Positions 19,310 to 34,173 of a DNA stretch of 64,000 nt are shown one piece after another. The stretch comes from Acanthosepion esculentum (Eukaryota > Mollusca > Cephalopoda > Sepiida > Sepiidae): contig OZ038485.1 in the NCBI GenBank assembly GCA_964036315.1, forward strand, positions 97,920,860 through 97,984,859, given 5' to 3'. Numbering within the stretch: the first letter of the stretch is position 1; every line of letters starts with the position of its first letter. The position numbers were made by a program, and so were the translations under genes. The notes under the pieces were generated by a model. That model worked only from the letters and a program-made list of their open reading frames with translations. It did not search any database and had not been told where the DNA came from.

Positions 19310-22033
19310 TTGAATGCTGGACAATCTCCTCACAGATGAAGAAGAGGCTTGAAGCAACGGAAACAAAGAAAAGAGAGTTGAATTGTTATGTAATATCAGT
19401 CCTCCTATATGACATTGAATGCTGGACAATCTCCTCACAGATGAAGAAGAGGCTTGAAGCAACGGAAACAAAGAAAAGAGAGTTGAATTGTTATGTAATA
19501 TCAGTCCTCCTATATGACATTGAATGCTGGACAATCTCCTCACAGAGGAAGAAGAGACATGAAGCAACGGTAACAAAGAAAAGAGAGTTGAATTGTTATG
19601 TAATATCAGTCCTCCTATATGACATTGAATGCTGACAATCCCCTCACAGAGGAAGAAGAGACATGAAGCAACGGAAACAAAGAAAAGAGAGTTGAATTGT
19701 TATGTAATATCAGTCCTCCTATATGACATTGAATGCTGGACAATCTCTTCACAGAGGAAGAAGAGACATGAAGCAACGGTAACAAAGAAAAGAGAGTTGA
19801 ATTGTCATGTAATATCAGTCCTCCTATATGACATTGAATGCTGGACAATCTCCTCACAGAGGAAGAAGAGACATGAAGCAACGGAAACAAAGAAAAGAGG
19901 TTGAATTGTTATGTAATATCAGTCCTCCTATATGACATTGAATGCTGGACAAACTCCTCACAGAGGAAGAAGAGATATGAAGCAACGGAAACAAAGAAAA
20001 GAGAGTTGAATTGTTATGTAATATCAGTCCTCCTATATGACATTGAATGCTGGACAATCTCCTCACAGAGGAAGAAGAGACATGAAGCAACGGTAACAAA
20101 GAAAAGAGAGTTGAATTGTTATGTAATATCAGTCCTCCTATATGACATTGAATGCTGGACAATCTCCTCACAGAGGAAGAAGAGACATGAAGCAACGGTA
20201 ACAAAGAAAAGAGAGTTGAATTGTTATGTAATATCAGTCCTCCTATATGACATTGAATGCTGGACAATCTCCTCACAGAGGAAGAAGAGACATGAAGCAA
20301 CGGTAACAAAGAAAAGAGAGTTGAATTGTTATGTAATATCAGTCCTCCTATATGACATTGAATGCTGGACAATCTCCTCACAGAGGAAGAAGAGACATGA
20401 AGCAACGGAAACAAAGAAAAGAGGTTGAATTGGTATGTAATATCAGTCCTCCTATATGACATTGAATGCTGGACAAACTCCTCACAGAGGAAGAAGAGAC
20501 ATGAAGCAACGGAAACAAAGAAAAGAGAGTTGAATTGTTATGTAATATCAGTCCTCCTATATGACATTGAATGCTGGACAATCTCCTCACAGAGGAAGAA
20601 GAGACATGAAGCAACGGTAACAAAGAAAAGAGAGTTGAATTGTTATGTAATATCAGTCCTCCTATATGACATTGAATGCTGGACAATCTCCTCACAGATG
20701 AAGAAGAGGCTTGAAGCAACGGAAACAAAGAAAAGAGAGTTGAATTGTTATGTAATATCAGTCCTCCTATATGACATTGAATGCTGGACAATCTCCTCAC
20801 AGATGAAGAAGAGGCTTGAAGCAACGGAAACAAAGAAAAGAGAGTTGAATTGTTATGTAATATCAGTCCTCCTATATGACATTGAATGCTGGACAATCTC
20901 CTCACAGAGGAAGAAGAGACATGAAGCAACGGTAACAAAGAAAAGAGAGTTGAATTGTTATGTAATATCAGTCCTCCTATATGACATTGAATGCTGACAA
21001 TCCCCTCACAGAGGAAGAAGAGACATGAAGCAACGGAAACAAAGAAAAGAGAGTTGAATTGTTATGTAATATCAGTCCTCCTATATGACATTGAATGCTG
21101 GACAATCTCTTCACAGAGGAAGAAGAGACATGAAGCAACGGTAACAAAGAAAAGAGAGTTGAATTGTCATGTAATATCAGTCCTCCTATATGACATTGAA
21201 TGCTGGACAATCTCCTCACAGAGGAAGAAGAGACATGAAGCAACGGAAACAAAGAAAAGAGGTTGAATTGTTATGTAATATCAGTCCTCCTATATGACAT
21301 TGAATGCTGGACAAACTCCTCACAGAGGAAGAAGAGATATGAAGCAACGGAAACAAAGAAAAGAGAGTTGAATTGTTATGTAATATCAGTCCTCCTATAT
21401 GACATTGAATGCTGGACAATCTCCTCACAGAGGAAGAAGAGACATGAAGCAACGGTAACAAAGAAAAGAGAGTTGAATTGTTATGTAATATCAGTCCTCC
21501 TATATGACATTGAATGCTGGACAATCTCCTCACAGAGGAAGAAGAGACATGAAGCAACGGTAACAAAGAAAAGAGAGTTGAATTGTTATGTAATATCAGT
21601 CCTCCTATATGACATTGAATGCTGGACAATCTCCTCACAGAGGAAGAAGAGACATGAAGCAACGGTAACAAAGAAAAGAGAGTTGAATTGTTATGTAATA
21701 TCAGTCCTCCTATATGACATTGAATGCTGGACAATCTCCTCACAGAGGAAGAAGAGACATGAAGCAACGGAAACAAAGAAAAGAGGTTGAATTGGTATGT
21801 AATATCAGTCCTCCTATATGACATTGAATGCTGGACAAACTCCTCACAGAGGAAGAAGAGACATGAAGCAACGGAAACAAAGAAAAGAGAGTTGAATTGT
21901 TATGTAATATCAGTCCTCCTATATGACATTGAATGCTGGACAATCTCCTCACAGAGGAAGAAGAGACATGAAGCAACGGTAACAAAGAAAAGAGAGTTGA
22001 ATTGTTATGTAATATCAGTCCTCCTATATGACA
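19310..22033 (+). repeat. Higher-order repeat, 1362-bp unit, two copies
   Basis: Unit-specific marks recur exactly 1362 bp apart: GCTGACAATCCCCTCA at 19632 and 20994, frame resets near 19898 and 21260, and the paired ATGAAGAAGAGGCTT monomers at 19335 and 20697. 1362 is 13 monomers minus 3 bp (a 1-bp and a 2-bp deletion). Confidence 0.9.
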
Positions 22034-25000
22034 TTGAATGCTGGACAATCTCCTCACAGAGGAAGAAGAGACATGAAGCAACGGACACAAAGAAAAGAGA
22101 GTTGAATTGTTATGTAATATCAGTCCTCCTAAATGACATTGAATGCTGGACAATCTCCTCACAGAGGAAGAAGAGACATGAAGCAACGGAAACAAAGAAA
22201 AGAGAGTTGAATTGTTATGTAATATCAGTCCTCCTAAATGACATTGAATGCTGGACAATCTCCTCACAGAGGAAGAAGAGACATGAAGCAACGGAAACAA
22301 AGAAAAGAGAGTTGAATTGTTATGTAATATCAGTCCTCCTAAATGACATTGAATGCTGGACAATCTCCTCACAGATAGAGAAGAGGCTTGAAGCAACGGA
22401 AACAAAGAAAAGAGAGTTGAATTGTTATGTAATATCAGTCCTCCTAAATGACATTGAATGCTGGACAATCTCCTCACAGAGGAAGAAGAGACATGAAGCA
22501 ACGGAAACAAAGAAAAGAGAGTTGAATTGTTATGTAATATCAGTCCTCCTAAATGACATTGAATGCTGGACAATCTCCTCACAGATAGAGAAGAGGCTTG
22601 AAGCAACGGAAACAAAGAAAAGAGAGTTGAATTGTTATGTAATATCAGTCCTCCTAAATGACATTGAATGCTGGACAATCTCCTCACAGAGGAAGAAGAG
22701 ACATGAAGCAACGGTAACAAAGAAAAGAGAGTTGAATTGTTATGTAATATCAGTCCTCCTATATGACATTGAATGCTGGACAATCTCCTCACAGAGGAAG
22801 AAGAGACATGAAGCAACGGTAACAAAGAAAAGAGAGTTGAATTGTTATGAAATATCAGTCCTCCTATATGACATTGAATGCTGGACAATCTCCTCACAGA
22901 GGAAGAAGAGACATGAAGCAACGGTAACAAAGAAAAGAGAGTTGAATTGTTATGTAATATCAGTCCTCCTATATGACATTGAATGCTGGACAATCTCCTC
23001 ACAGAGGAAGAAGAGACATGAAGCAACGGAAACAAAGAAAAGAGAGTTGAATTGTTATGTAATATCAGTCCTCCTAAATGACATTGAATGCTGGACAATC
23101 TCCTCACAGAGGAAGAAGAGACATGAAGCAACGGAAACAAAGAAAAGAGAGTTGAATTGTTATGTAATATCAGTCCTCCTATATGACATTGAATGCTGGA
23201 CAATCTCCTCACAGAGGAAGAAGAGACATGAAGCAACGGTAACAAAGAAAAGAGAGTTGAATTGTTATGTAATATCAGTCCTCCTATATGACATTGAATG
23301 CTGGACAATCTCCTCACAGAGGAAGAAGAGACATGAAGCAACGGTAACAAAGAAAAGAGAGTTGAATTGTTATGTAATATCAGTCCTCCTATATGACATT
23401 GAATGCTGGACAAACTCCTCACAGAGGAAGAAGAGACATGAAGCAACGGAAACAAAGAAAAGAGAGTTGAATTGTTATGTAATATCAGTCCTCATTTATG
23501 ACAATGAATGCTGGACAATCTCCTCACAGATGAAGAAGAGAAGTGAAGCAACAGAAACAAAGAAAAGAGAGTTGAATTGTTATGTAATATCAGTCCTCCT
23601 AAATGACATTGAATGCTGGACAATCTCCTCACAGAGGAAGAAGAGACATGAAGCAACGGTAACAAAGAAAAGAGAGTTGAATTGTTATGTAATATCAGTC
23701 CTCCTATATGACATTGAATGCTGGACAATCTCCTCACAGAGGAAGAAGAGACATGAAGCAACGGTAACAAAGAAAAGAGAGTTGAATTGTTATGTAATAT
23801 CAGTCCTCCTATATGACATTGAATGCTGGACAATCTCTTCACAGAGGAAGAAGAGACATGAAGCAACGGTAACAAAGAAAAGAGAGTTGAATTGTCATGT
23901 AATATCAGTCCTCCTATATGACATTGAATGCTGGACAATCTCCTCACAGAGGAAGAAGAGACATGAAGCAACGGAAACAAAGAAAAGAGGTTGAATTGTT
24001 ATGTAATATCAGTCCTTCTATATGACATTGAATGCTGGACAAACTCCTCACAGAGGAAGAAGAGATATGAAGTAACGGAAACAAAGAAAAGAGAGTTGAA
24101 TTGTTATGTAATATCAGTCCTCCTATATGACATTGAATGCTGGACAATCTCCTCACAGAGGAAGAAGAGACATGAAGCAACGGTAACAAAGAAAAGAGAG
24201 TTGAATTGTTATGTAATATCAGTCCTCCTATATGACATTGAATGCTGGACAATCTCCTCACAGAGGAAGAAGAGACATGAAGCAACGGTAACAAAGAAAA
24301 GAGAGTTGAATTGTTATGTAATATCAGTCCTCCTATATGACATTGAATGCTGGACAATCTCCTCACAGAGGAAGAAGAGACATGAAGCAACGGTAACAAA
24401 GAAAAGAGAGTTGAATTGTTATGTAATATCAGTCCTCCTATATGACATTGAAAGCTGGACAATCTCCTCACAGAGGAAGAAGAGACATGAAGCAACGGAC
24501 ACAAAGAAAAGAGAGTTGAATTGTTATGTAATATCAGTCCTCCTAAATGACATTGAATGCTGGACAATCTCCTCACAGAGGAAGAAGAGACATGAAGCAA
24601 CGGAAACAAAGAAAAGAGAGTTGAATTGTTATGTAATATCAGTCCTCCTAAATGACATTGAATGCTGGACAATCTCCTCAGAGATAGAGAAGAGGCTTGA
24701 AGCAACGGAAACAAAGAAAAGAGAGTTGAATTGTTATGTAATATCAGTCCTCCTAAATGACATTGAATGCTGGACAATCTCCTCACAGAGGAAGAAGAGA
24801 CATGAAGCAACGGTAACAAAGAAAAGAGAGTTGAATTGTTATGTAATATCAGTCCTCCTATATGACATTGAATGCTGGACAATCTCCTCACAGAGGAAGA
24901 AGAGACATGAAGCAACGGTAACAAAGAAAAGAGAGTTGAATTGTTATGAAATATCAGTCCTCCTATATGACATTGAATGCTGGACAATCTCCTCACAGAG

Positions 25001-25832
25001 GAAGAAGAGACATGAAGCAACGGTAACAAAGAAAAGAGAGTTGAATTGTTATGTAATATCAGTCCTCCTATATGACATTGAATGCTGGACAATCTCCTCA
25101 CAGAGGAAGAAGAGACATGAAGCAACGGAAACAAAGAAAAGAGAGTTGAATTGTTATGTAATATCAGTCCTCCTAAATGACATTGAATGCTGGACAATCT
25201 CCTCACAGAGGAAGAAGAGACATGAAGCAACGGAAACAAAGAAAAGAGAGTTGAATTGTTATGTAATATCAGTCCTCCTATATGACATTGAATGCTGGAC
25301 AATCTTCTCACAGAGGAAGAAGAGACATGAAGCAACGGTAACAAAGAAAAGAGAGTTGAATTGTTATGTAATATCAGTCCTCCTATATGACATTGAATGC
25401 TGGACAATCTCCTCACAGATGAAGAAGAGAAGTGAAGCAACAGAAACAAAGAAAAGAGAGTTGAATTGTTATGTAATATCAGTCCTCCTAAATGACATTG
25501 AATGCTGGACAATCTCCTCACAGAGGAAGAAGAGACATGAAGCAACGGTAACAAAGAAAAGAGAGTTGAATTGTTATGTAATATCAGTCCTCCTATATGA
25601 CATTGAATGCTGGACAATCTCCTCACAGAGGAAGAAGAGACATGAAGCAACGGTAACAAAGAAAAGAGAGTTGAATTGTTATGTAATATCAGTCCTCCTA
25701 TATGACATTGAATGCTGGACAATCTCTTCACAGAGGAAGAAGAGACATGAAGCAACGGTAACAAAGAAAAGAGAGTTGAATTGTCATGTAATATCAGTCC
25801 TCCTATATGACATTGAATGCTGGACAATCTCC

Positions 25833-28800
25833 TCACAGAGGAAGAAGAGACATGAAGCAACGGAAACAAAGAAAAGAGGTTGAATTGTTATGTAATATCA
25901 GTCCTCCTATATGACATTGAATGCTGGACAAACTCCTCACAGAGGAAGAAGAGATATGAAGCAACGGAAACAAAGAAAAGAGAGTTGAATTGTTATGTAA
26001 TATCAGTCCTCCTATATGACATTGAATGCTGGACAATCTCCTCACAGAGGAAGAAGAGACATGAAGCAACGGTAACAAAGAAAAGAGAGTTGAATTGTTA
26101 TGTAATATCAGTCCTCCTATATGACATTGAATGCTGGACAATCTCCTCACAGAGGAAGAAGAGACATGAAGCAACGGTAACAAAGAAAAGAGAGTTGAAT
26201 TGTTATGTAATATCAGTCCTCCTATATGACATTGAATGCTGGACAATCTCCTCACAGAGGAAGAAGAGACATGAAGCAACGGTAACAAAGAAAAGAGAGT
26301 TGAATTGTTATGTAATATCAGTCCTCCTATATGACATTGAATGCTGGACAATCTCCTCACAGAGGAAGAAGAGACATGAAGCAACGGAAACAAAGAAAAG
26401 AGGTTGAATTGGTATGTAATATCAGTCCTCCTATATGACATTGAATGCTGGACAAACTCCTCGCAGAGGAAGAAGAGACATGAAGCAACGGAAACAAAGA
26501 AAAGACAGTTGAATTGTTATGTAATATCAGTCCTCCTATATGACATTGAATGCTGGACAATCTCCTCACAGAGGAAGAAGAGACATGAAGCAACGGTAAC
26601 AAAGAAAAGAGAGTTGAATTGTTATGTAATATCAGTCCTCCTATATGACATTGAATGTTGGACAATCTCCTCACAGAGGAAGAAGAGACATGAAGCAACG
26701 GTAACAAAGAAAAGAGAGTTGAATTGTTATGTAATATCAGTCCTCCTATATGACATTGAATGCTGGACAATCTCCTCACAGAGGAAGAAGAGACATGAAG
26801 CAACGGACACAAAGAAAAGAGAGTTGAATTGTTATGTAATATCAGTCCTCCTAAATGACATTGAATGCTGGACAATCTCCTCACAGAGGAAGAAGAGACA
26901 TGAAGCAACGGAAACAAAGAAAAGAGAGTTGAATTGTTATGTAATATCAGTCCTCCTAAATGACATTGAATGCTGGACAATCTCCTCACAGATAGAGAAG
27001 AGGCTTGAAGCAACGGAAACAAAGAAAAGAGAGTTGAATTGTTATGTAATATCAGTCCTCCTAAATGACATTGAATGCTGGACAATCTCCTCACAGAGGA
27101 AGAAGAGACATGAAGCAACGGTAACAAAGAAAAGAGAGTTGAATTGTTATGTAATATCAGTCCTCCTATATGACATTGAATGCTGGACAATCTCCTCACA
27201 GAGGAAGAAGAGACATGAAGCAACGGTAACAAAGAAAAGAGAGTTGAATTGTTATGAAATATCAGTCCTCCTATATGACATTGAATGCTGGACAATCTCC
27301 TCACAGAGGAAGAAGAGACATGAAGCAACGGTAACAAAGAAAAGAGAGTTGAATTGTTATGTAATATCAGTCCTCCTATATGACATTGAATGCTGGACAA
27401 TCTCCTCACAGAGGAAGAAGAGACATGAAGCAACGGAAACAAAGAAAAGAGAGTTGAATTGTTATGTAATATCAGTCCTCCTAAATGACATTGAATGCTG
27501 GACAATCTCCTCACAGAGGAAGAAGAGACATGAAGCAACGGAAACAAAGAAAAGAGAGTTGAATTGTTATGTAATATCAGTCCTCCTATATGACATTGAA
27601 TGCTGGACAATCTCCTCACAGAGGAAGAAGAGACATGAAGCAACGGTAACAAAGAAAAGAGAGTTGAATTGTCATGTAATATCAGTCCTCCTATATGACA
27701 TTGAATGCTGGACAATCTCCTCACAGAGGAAGAAGAGACATGAAGCAACGGTAACAAAGAAAAGAGAGTTGAATTGTTATGTAATATCAGTCCTCCTATA
27801 TGACATTGAATGCTGGACAAACTCCTCACAGAGGAAGAAGAGACATGAAGCAACGGAAACAAAGAAAAGAGAGTTGAATTGTTATGTAATATCAGTCCTC
27901 ATTTATGACAATGAATGCTGGACAATCTCCTCACAGATGAAGAAGAGAAGTGAAGCAACAGAAACAAAGAAAAGAGAGTTGAATTGTTATGTAATATCAG
28001 TCCTCCTAAATGACATTGAATGCTGGACAATCTCCTCACAGAGGAAGAAGAGACATGAAGCAACGGTAACAAAGAAAAGAGAGTTGAATTGTTATGTAAT
28101 ATCAGTCCTCCTATATGACATTGAATGCTGGACAATCTCCTCAAAGAGGAAGAAGAGACATGAAGCAACGGTAACAAAGAAAAGAGAGTTGAATTGTTAT
28201 GTAATATCAGTCCTCCTATATGACATTGAATGCTGGACAATCTCCTCACAGAGGAAGAAGAGACATGAAGCAACGGTAACAAAGAAAAGAGAGTTGAATT
28301 GTTATGTAATATCAGTCCTCCTATATGACATTGAATGCTGGACAAACTCCTCACAGAGGAAGAAGAGACATGAAGCAACGGAAACAAAGAAAAGAGAGTT
28401 GAATTGTTATGTAATATCAGTCCTCCTATATGACATTGAATGCTGGACAATCTCCTCACAGAGGAAGAAGAGACATGAAGCAACGGTAACAAAGAAAAGA
28501 GAGTTGAATTGTTATGTAATATCAGTCCTCCTATATGACATTGAATGCTGGACAATCTCCTCACAGAGGAAGAAGAGACATGAAGCAACGGTAACAAAGA
28601 AAAGAGAGTTGAATTGTTATGTAATATCAGTCCTCCTATATGACATTGAATGCTGGACAAACTCCTCACAGAGGAAGAAGAGACATGAAGCAACGGAAAC
28701 AAAGAAAAGAGAGTTGAATTGTTATGTAATATCAGTCCTCATTTATGACAATGAATGCTGGACAATCTCCTCACAGATGAAGAAGAGAAGTGAAGCAACA

Positions 28801-31800
28801 GAAACAAAGAAAAGAGAGTTGAATTGTTATGTAATATCAGTCCTCCTAAATGACATTGAATGCTGGACAATCTCCTCACAGAGGAAGAAGAGACATGAAG
28901 CAACGGTAACAAAGAAAAGAGAGTTGAATTGTTATGTAATATCAGTCCTCCTATATGACATTGAATGCTGGACAATCTCCTCACAGAGGAAGAAGAGACA
29001 TGAAGCAACGGTAACAAAGAAAAGAGAGTTGAATTGTTATGTAATATCAGTCCTCCTATATGACATTGAATGCTGGACAATCTCTTCACAGAGGAAGAAG
29101 AGACATGAAGCAACGGTAACAAAGAAAAGAGAGTTGAATTGTCATGTAATATCAGTCCTCCTATATGACATTGAATGCTGGACAATCTCCTCACAGAGGA
29201 AGAAGAGACATGAAGCAACGGAAACAAAGAAAAGAGGTTGAATTGTTATGTAATATCAGTCCTCCTATATGACATTGAATGCTGGACAAACTCCTCACAG
29301 AGGAAGAAGAGATATGAAGCAACGGAAACAAAGAAAAGAGAGTTGAATTGTTATGTAATATCAGTCCTCCTATATGACATTGAATGCTGGACAATCTCCT
29401 CACAGAGGAAGAAGAGACATGAAGCAACGGTAACAAAGAAAAGAGAGTTGAATTGTTATGTAATATCAGTCCTCCTATATGACATTGAATGCTGGACAAT
29501 CTCCTCACAGAGGAAGAAGAGACATGAAGCAACGGTAACAAAGAAAAGAGAGTTGAATTGTTATGTAATATCAGTCCTCCTATATGACATTGAATGCTGG
29601 ACAATCTCCTCACAGAGGAAGAAGAGACATGAAGCAACGGTAACAAAGAAAAGAGAGTTGAATTGTTATGTAATATCAGTCCTCCTATATGACATTGAAT
29701 GCTGGACAATCTCCTCACAGAGGAAGAAGAGACATGAAGCAACGGAAACAAAGAAAAGAGAGTTGAATTGTTATGTAATATCAGTCCTCCTAAATGACAT
29801 TGAATGCTGGACAATCTTCTCACAGAGGAAGAAGAGACATGAAGCAACGGAAACAAAGAAAAGAGAGTTGAATTGTTATGTAATATCAGTCCTCCTATAT
29901 GACATTGAATGCTGGACAATCTCCTCACAGAGGAAGAAGAGACATGAAGCAACGGTAACAAAGAAAAGAGAGTTGAATTGTTATGTAATATCAGTCCTCC
30001 TATATGACATTGAATGCTGGACAATCTCCTCACAGAGGAAGAAGAGACATGAAGCAACGGTAACAAAGAAAAGAGAGTTGAATTGTTATGTAATATCAGT
30101 CCTCCTATATGACATTGAATGCTGGACAATCTCCTCACAGAGGAAGAAGAGACATGAAGCAACGGTAACAAAGAAAAGAGAGTTGAATTGTTATGTAATA
30201 TCAGTCCTCCTATATGACATTGAATGCTGGACAAACTCCTCACAGAGTAAGAAGAGACATGAAGCAACGGAAACAAAGAAAAGAGAGTTGAATTGTTATG
30301 TAATATCAGTCCTCATTTATGACAATGAATGCTGGACAATCTCCTCACAGATGAAGAAGAGAAGTGAAGCAACAGAAACAAAGAAAAGAGAGTTGAATTG
30401 TTATGTAATATCAGTCCTCCTAAATGACATTGAATGCTGGACAATCTCCTCACAGAGGAAGAAGAGACATGAAGCAACGGTAACAAAGAAAAGAGAGTTG
30501 AATTGTTATGTAATATCAGTCCTCCTATATGACATTGAATGCTGGACAATCTCCTCACAGAGGAAGAAGAGACATGAAGCAACGGTAACAAAGAAAAGAG
30601 AGTTGAATTGTTATGTAATATCAGTCCTCCTATATGACATTGAATGCTGGACAATCTCCTCACAGAGGAAGAAGAGACATGAAGCAACGGTAACAAAGAA
30701 AAGAGAGTTGAATTGTTATGTAATATCAGTCCTCCTATATGACATTGAATGCTGGACAAACTCCTCACAGAGGAAGAAGAGACATGAAGCAACGGAAACA
30801 AAGAAAAGAGAGTTGAATTGTTATGTAATATCAGTCCTCCTATATGACATTGAATGCTGGACAATCTCCTCACAGAGGAAGAAGAGACATGAAGCAACGG
30901 TAACAAAGAAAAGAGAGTTGAATTGTTATGTAATATCAGTCCTCCTATATGACATTGAATGCTGGACAATCTCCTCACAGAGGAAGAAGAGACATGAAGC
31001 AACGGTAACAAAGAAAAGAGAGTTGAATTGTTATGTAATATCAGTCCTCCTATATGACATTGAATGCTGGACAAACTCCTCACAGAGGAAGAAGAGACAT
31101 GAAGCAACGGAAACAAAGAAAAGAGAGTTGAATTGTTATGTAATATCAGTCCTCATTTATGACAATGAATGCTGGACAATCTCCTCACAGATGAAGAAGA
31201 GAAGTGAAGCAACAGAAACAAAGAAAAGAGAGTTGAATTGTTATGTAATATCAGTCCTCCTAAATGACATTGAATGCTGGACAATCTCCTCACAGAGGAA
31301 GAAGAGACATGAAGCAACGGTAACAAAGAAAAGAGAGTTGAATTGTTATGTAATATCAGTCCTCCTATATGACATTGAATGCTGGACAATCTCCTCACAG
31401 AGGAAGAAGAGACATGAAGCAACGGTAACAAAGAAAAGAGAGTTGAATTGTTATGTAATATCAGTCCTCCTATATGACATTGAATGCTGGACAATCTCTT
31501 CACAGAGGAAGAAGAGACATGAAGCAACGGTAACAAAGAAAAGAGAGTTGAATTGTCATGTAATATCAGTCCTCCTATATGACATTGAATGCTGGACAAT
31601 CTCCTCACAGAGGAAGAAGAGACATGAAGCAACGGAAACAAAGAAAAGAGGTTGAATTGTTATGTAATATCAGTCCTCCTATATGACATTGAATGCTGGA
31701 CAAACTCCTCACAGAGGAAGAAGAGATATGAAGCAACGGAAACAAAGAAAAGAGAGTTGAATTGTTATGTAATATCAGTCCTCCTATATGACATTGAATG

Positions 31801-34173
31801 CTGGACAATCTCCTCACAGAGGAAGAAGAGACATGAAGCAACGGTAACAAAGAAAAGAGAGTTGAATTGTTATGTAATATCAGTCCTCCTATATGACATT
31901 GAATGCTGGACAATCTCCTCACAGAGGAAGAAGAGACATGAAGCAACGGTAACAAAGAAAAGAGAGTTGAATTGTTATGTAATATCAGTCCTCCTATATG
32001 ACATTGAATGCTGGACAATCTCCTCACAGAGGAAGAAGAGACATGAAGCAACGGTAACAAAGAAAAGAGAGTTGAATTGTTATGTAATATCAGTCCTCCT
32101 ATATGACATTGAATGCTGGACAATCTCCTCACAGAGGAAGAAGAGACATGAAGCAACGGAAACAAAGAAAAGAGGTTGAATTGGTATGTAATATCAGTCC
32201 TCCTATATGACATTGAATGCTGGACAAACTCCTCGCAGAGGAAGAAGAGACATGAAGCAACGGAAACAAAGAAAAGACAGTTGAATTGTTATGTAATATC
32301 AGTCCTCCTATATTACATTGAATGCTGGACAATCTCCTCACAGAGGAAGAAGAGACATGAAGCAACGGTAACAAAGAAAAGAGAGTTGAATTGTTATGTA
32401 ATATCAGTCCTCCTATATGACATTGAATGCTGGACAATCTCCTCACAGAGGAAGAAGAGACATGAAGCAACGGTAACAAAGAAAAGAGAGTTGAATTGTT
32501 ATGTAATATCAGTCCTCCTATATGACATTGGATGCTGGACAATCTCCTCACAGAGGAAGAAGAGACATGAAGCAACGGACACAAAGAAAAGAGAGTTGAA
32601 TTGTTATGTAATATCAGTCCTCCTAAATGACATTGAATGCTGGACAATCTCCTCACAGAGGAAGAAGAGACATGAAGCAACGGAAACAAAGAAAAGAGAG
32701 TTGAATTGTTATGTAATATCAGTCCTCCTAAATGACATTGAATGCTGGACAATCTCCTCACAGATAGAGAAGAGGCTTGAAGCAACGGAAACAAAGAAAA
32801 GAGAGTTGAATTGTTATGTAATATCAGTCCTCCTAAATGACATTGAATGCTGGACAATCTCCTCACAGAGGAAGAAGAGACATGAAGCAACGGTAACAAA
32901 GAAAAGAGAGTTGAATTGTTATGTAATATCAGTCCTCCTATATGACATTGAATGCTGGACAATCTCCTCACAGAGGAAGAAGAGACATGAAGCAACGGTA
33001 ACAAAGAAAAGAGAGTTGAATTGTTATGAAATATCAGTCCTCCTATATGACATTGAATGCTGGACAATCTCCTCACAGAGGAAGAAGAGACATGAAGCAA
33101 CGGTAACAAAGAAAAGAGAGTTGAATTGTTATGTAATATCAGTCCTCCTATATGACATTGAATGCTGGACAATCTCCTCACAGAGGAAGAAGAGACATGA
33201 AGCAACGGAAACAAAGAAAAGAGAGTTGAATTGTTATGTAATATCAGTCCTCCTAAATGACATTGAATGCTGGACAATCTCCTCACAGAGGAAGAAGAGA
33301 CATGAAGCAACGGAAACAAAGAAAAGAGAGTTGAATTGTTATGTAATATCAGTCCTCCTATATGACATTGAATGCTGGACAATCTCCTCACAGAGGAAGA
33401 AGAGACATGAAGCAACGGTAACAAAGAAAAGAGAGTTGAATTGTTATGTAATATCAGTCCTCCTATATGACATTGAATGCTGGACAATCTCCTCACAGAG
33501 GAAGAAGAGACATGAAGCAACGGTAACAAAGAAAAGAGAGTTGAATTGTTATGTAATATCAGTCCTCCTATATGACATTGAATGCTGGACAAACTCCTCA
33601 CAGAGGAAGAAGAGACATGAAGCAACGGAAACAAAGAAAAGAGAGTTGAATTGTTATGTAATATCAGTCCTCATTTATGACAATGAATGCTGGACAATCT
33701 CCTCACAGATGAAGAAGAGAAGTGAAGCAACAGAAACAAAGAAAAGAGAGTTGAATTGTTATGTAATATCAGTCCTCCTAAATGACATTGAATGCTGGAC
33801 AATCTCCTCACAGAGGAAGAAGAGACATGAAGCAACGGTAACAAAGAAAAGAGAGTTGAATTGTTATGTAATATCAGTCCTCCTATATGACATTGAATGC
33901 TGGACAATCTCCTCACAGAGGAAGAAGAGACATGAAGCAACGGTAACAAAGAAAAGAGAGTTGAATTGTTATGTAATATCAGTCCTCCTATATGACATTG
34001 AATGCTGGACAATCTCTTCACAGAGGAAGAAGAGACATGAAGCAACGGTAACAAAGAAAAGAGAGTTGAATTGTCATGTAATATCAGTCCTCCTATATGA
34101 CATTGAATGCTGGACAATCTCCTCACAGAGGAAGAAGAGACATGAAGCAACGGAAACAAAGAAAAGAGGTTGA
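25833..34173 (+). repeat. Nested higher-order repeats (5772-bp and 2414-bp offsets)
   Basis: 25833-27862 reappears at 31605-33634 (offset 5772, that is 55 monomers minus 3 bp). 27899-29227 reappears at 30313-31641 (offset 2414, 23 monomers minus 1 bp). Divergent monomers with TCCTCATTTATGACAATG followed by GAAGTGAAGCAACAG act as register marks. Several are present between 23.5 and 36.8 kb. Confidence 0.85.
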
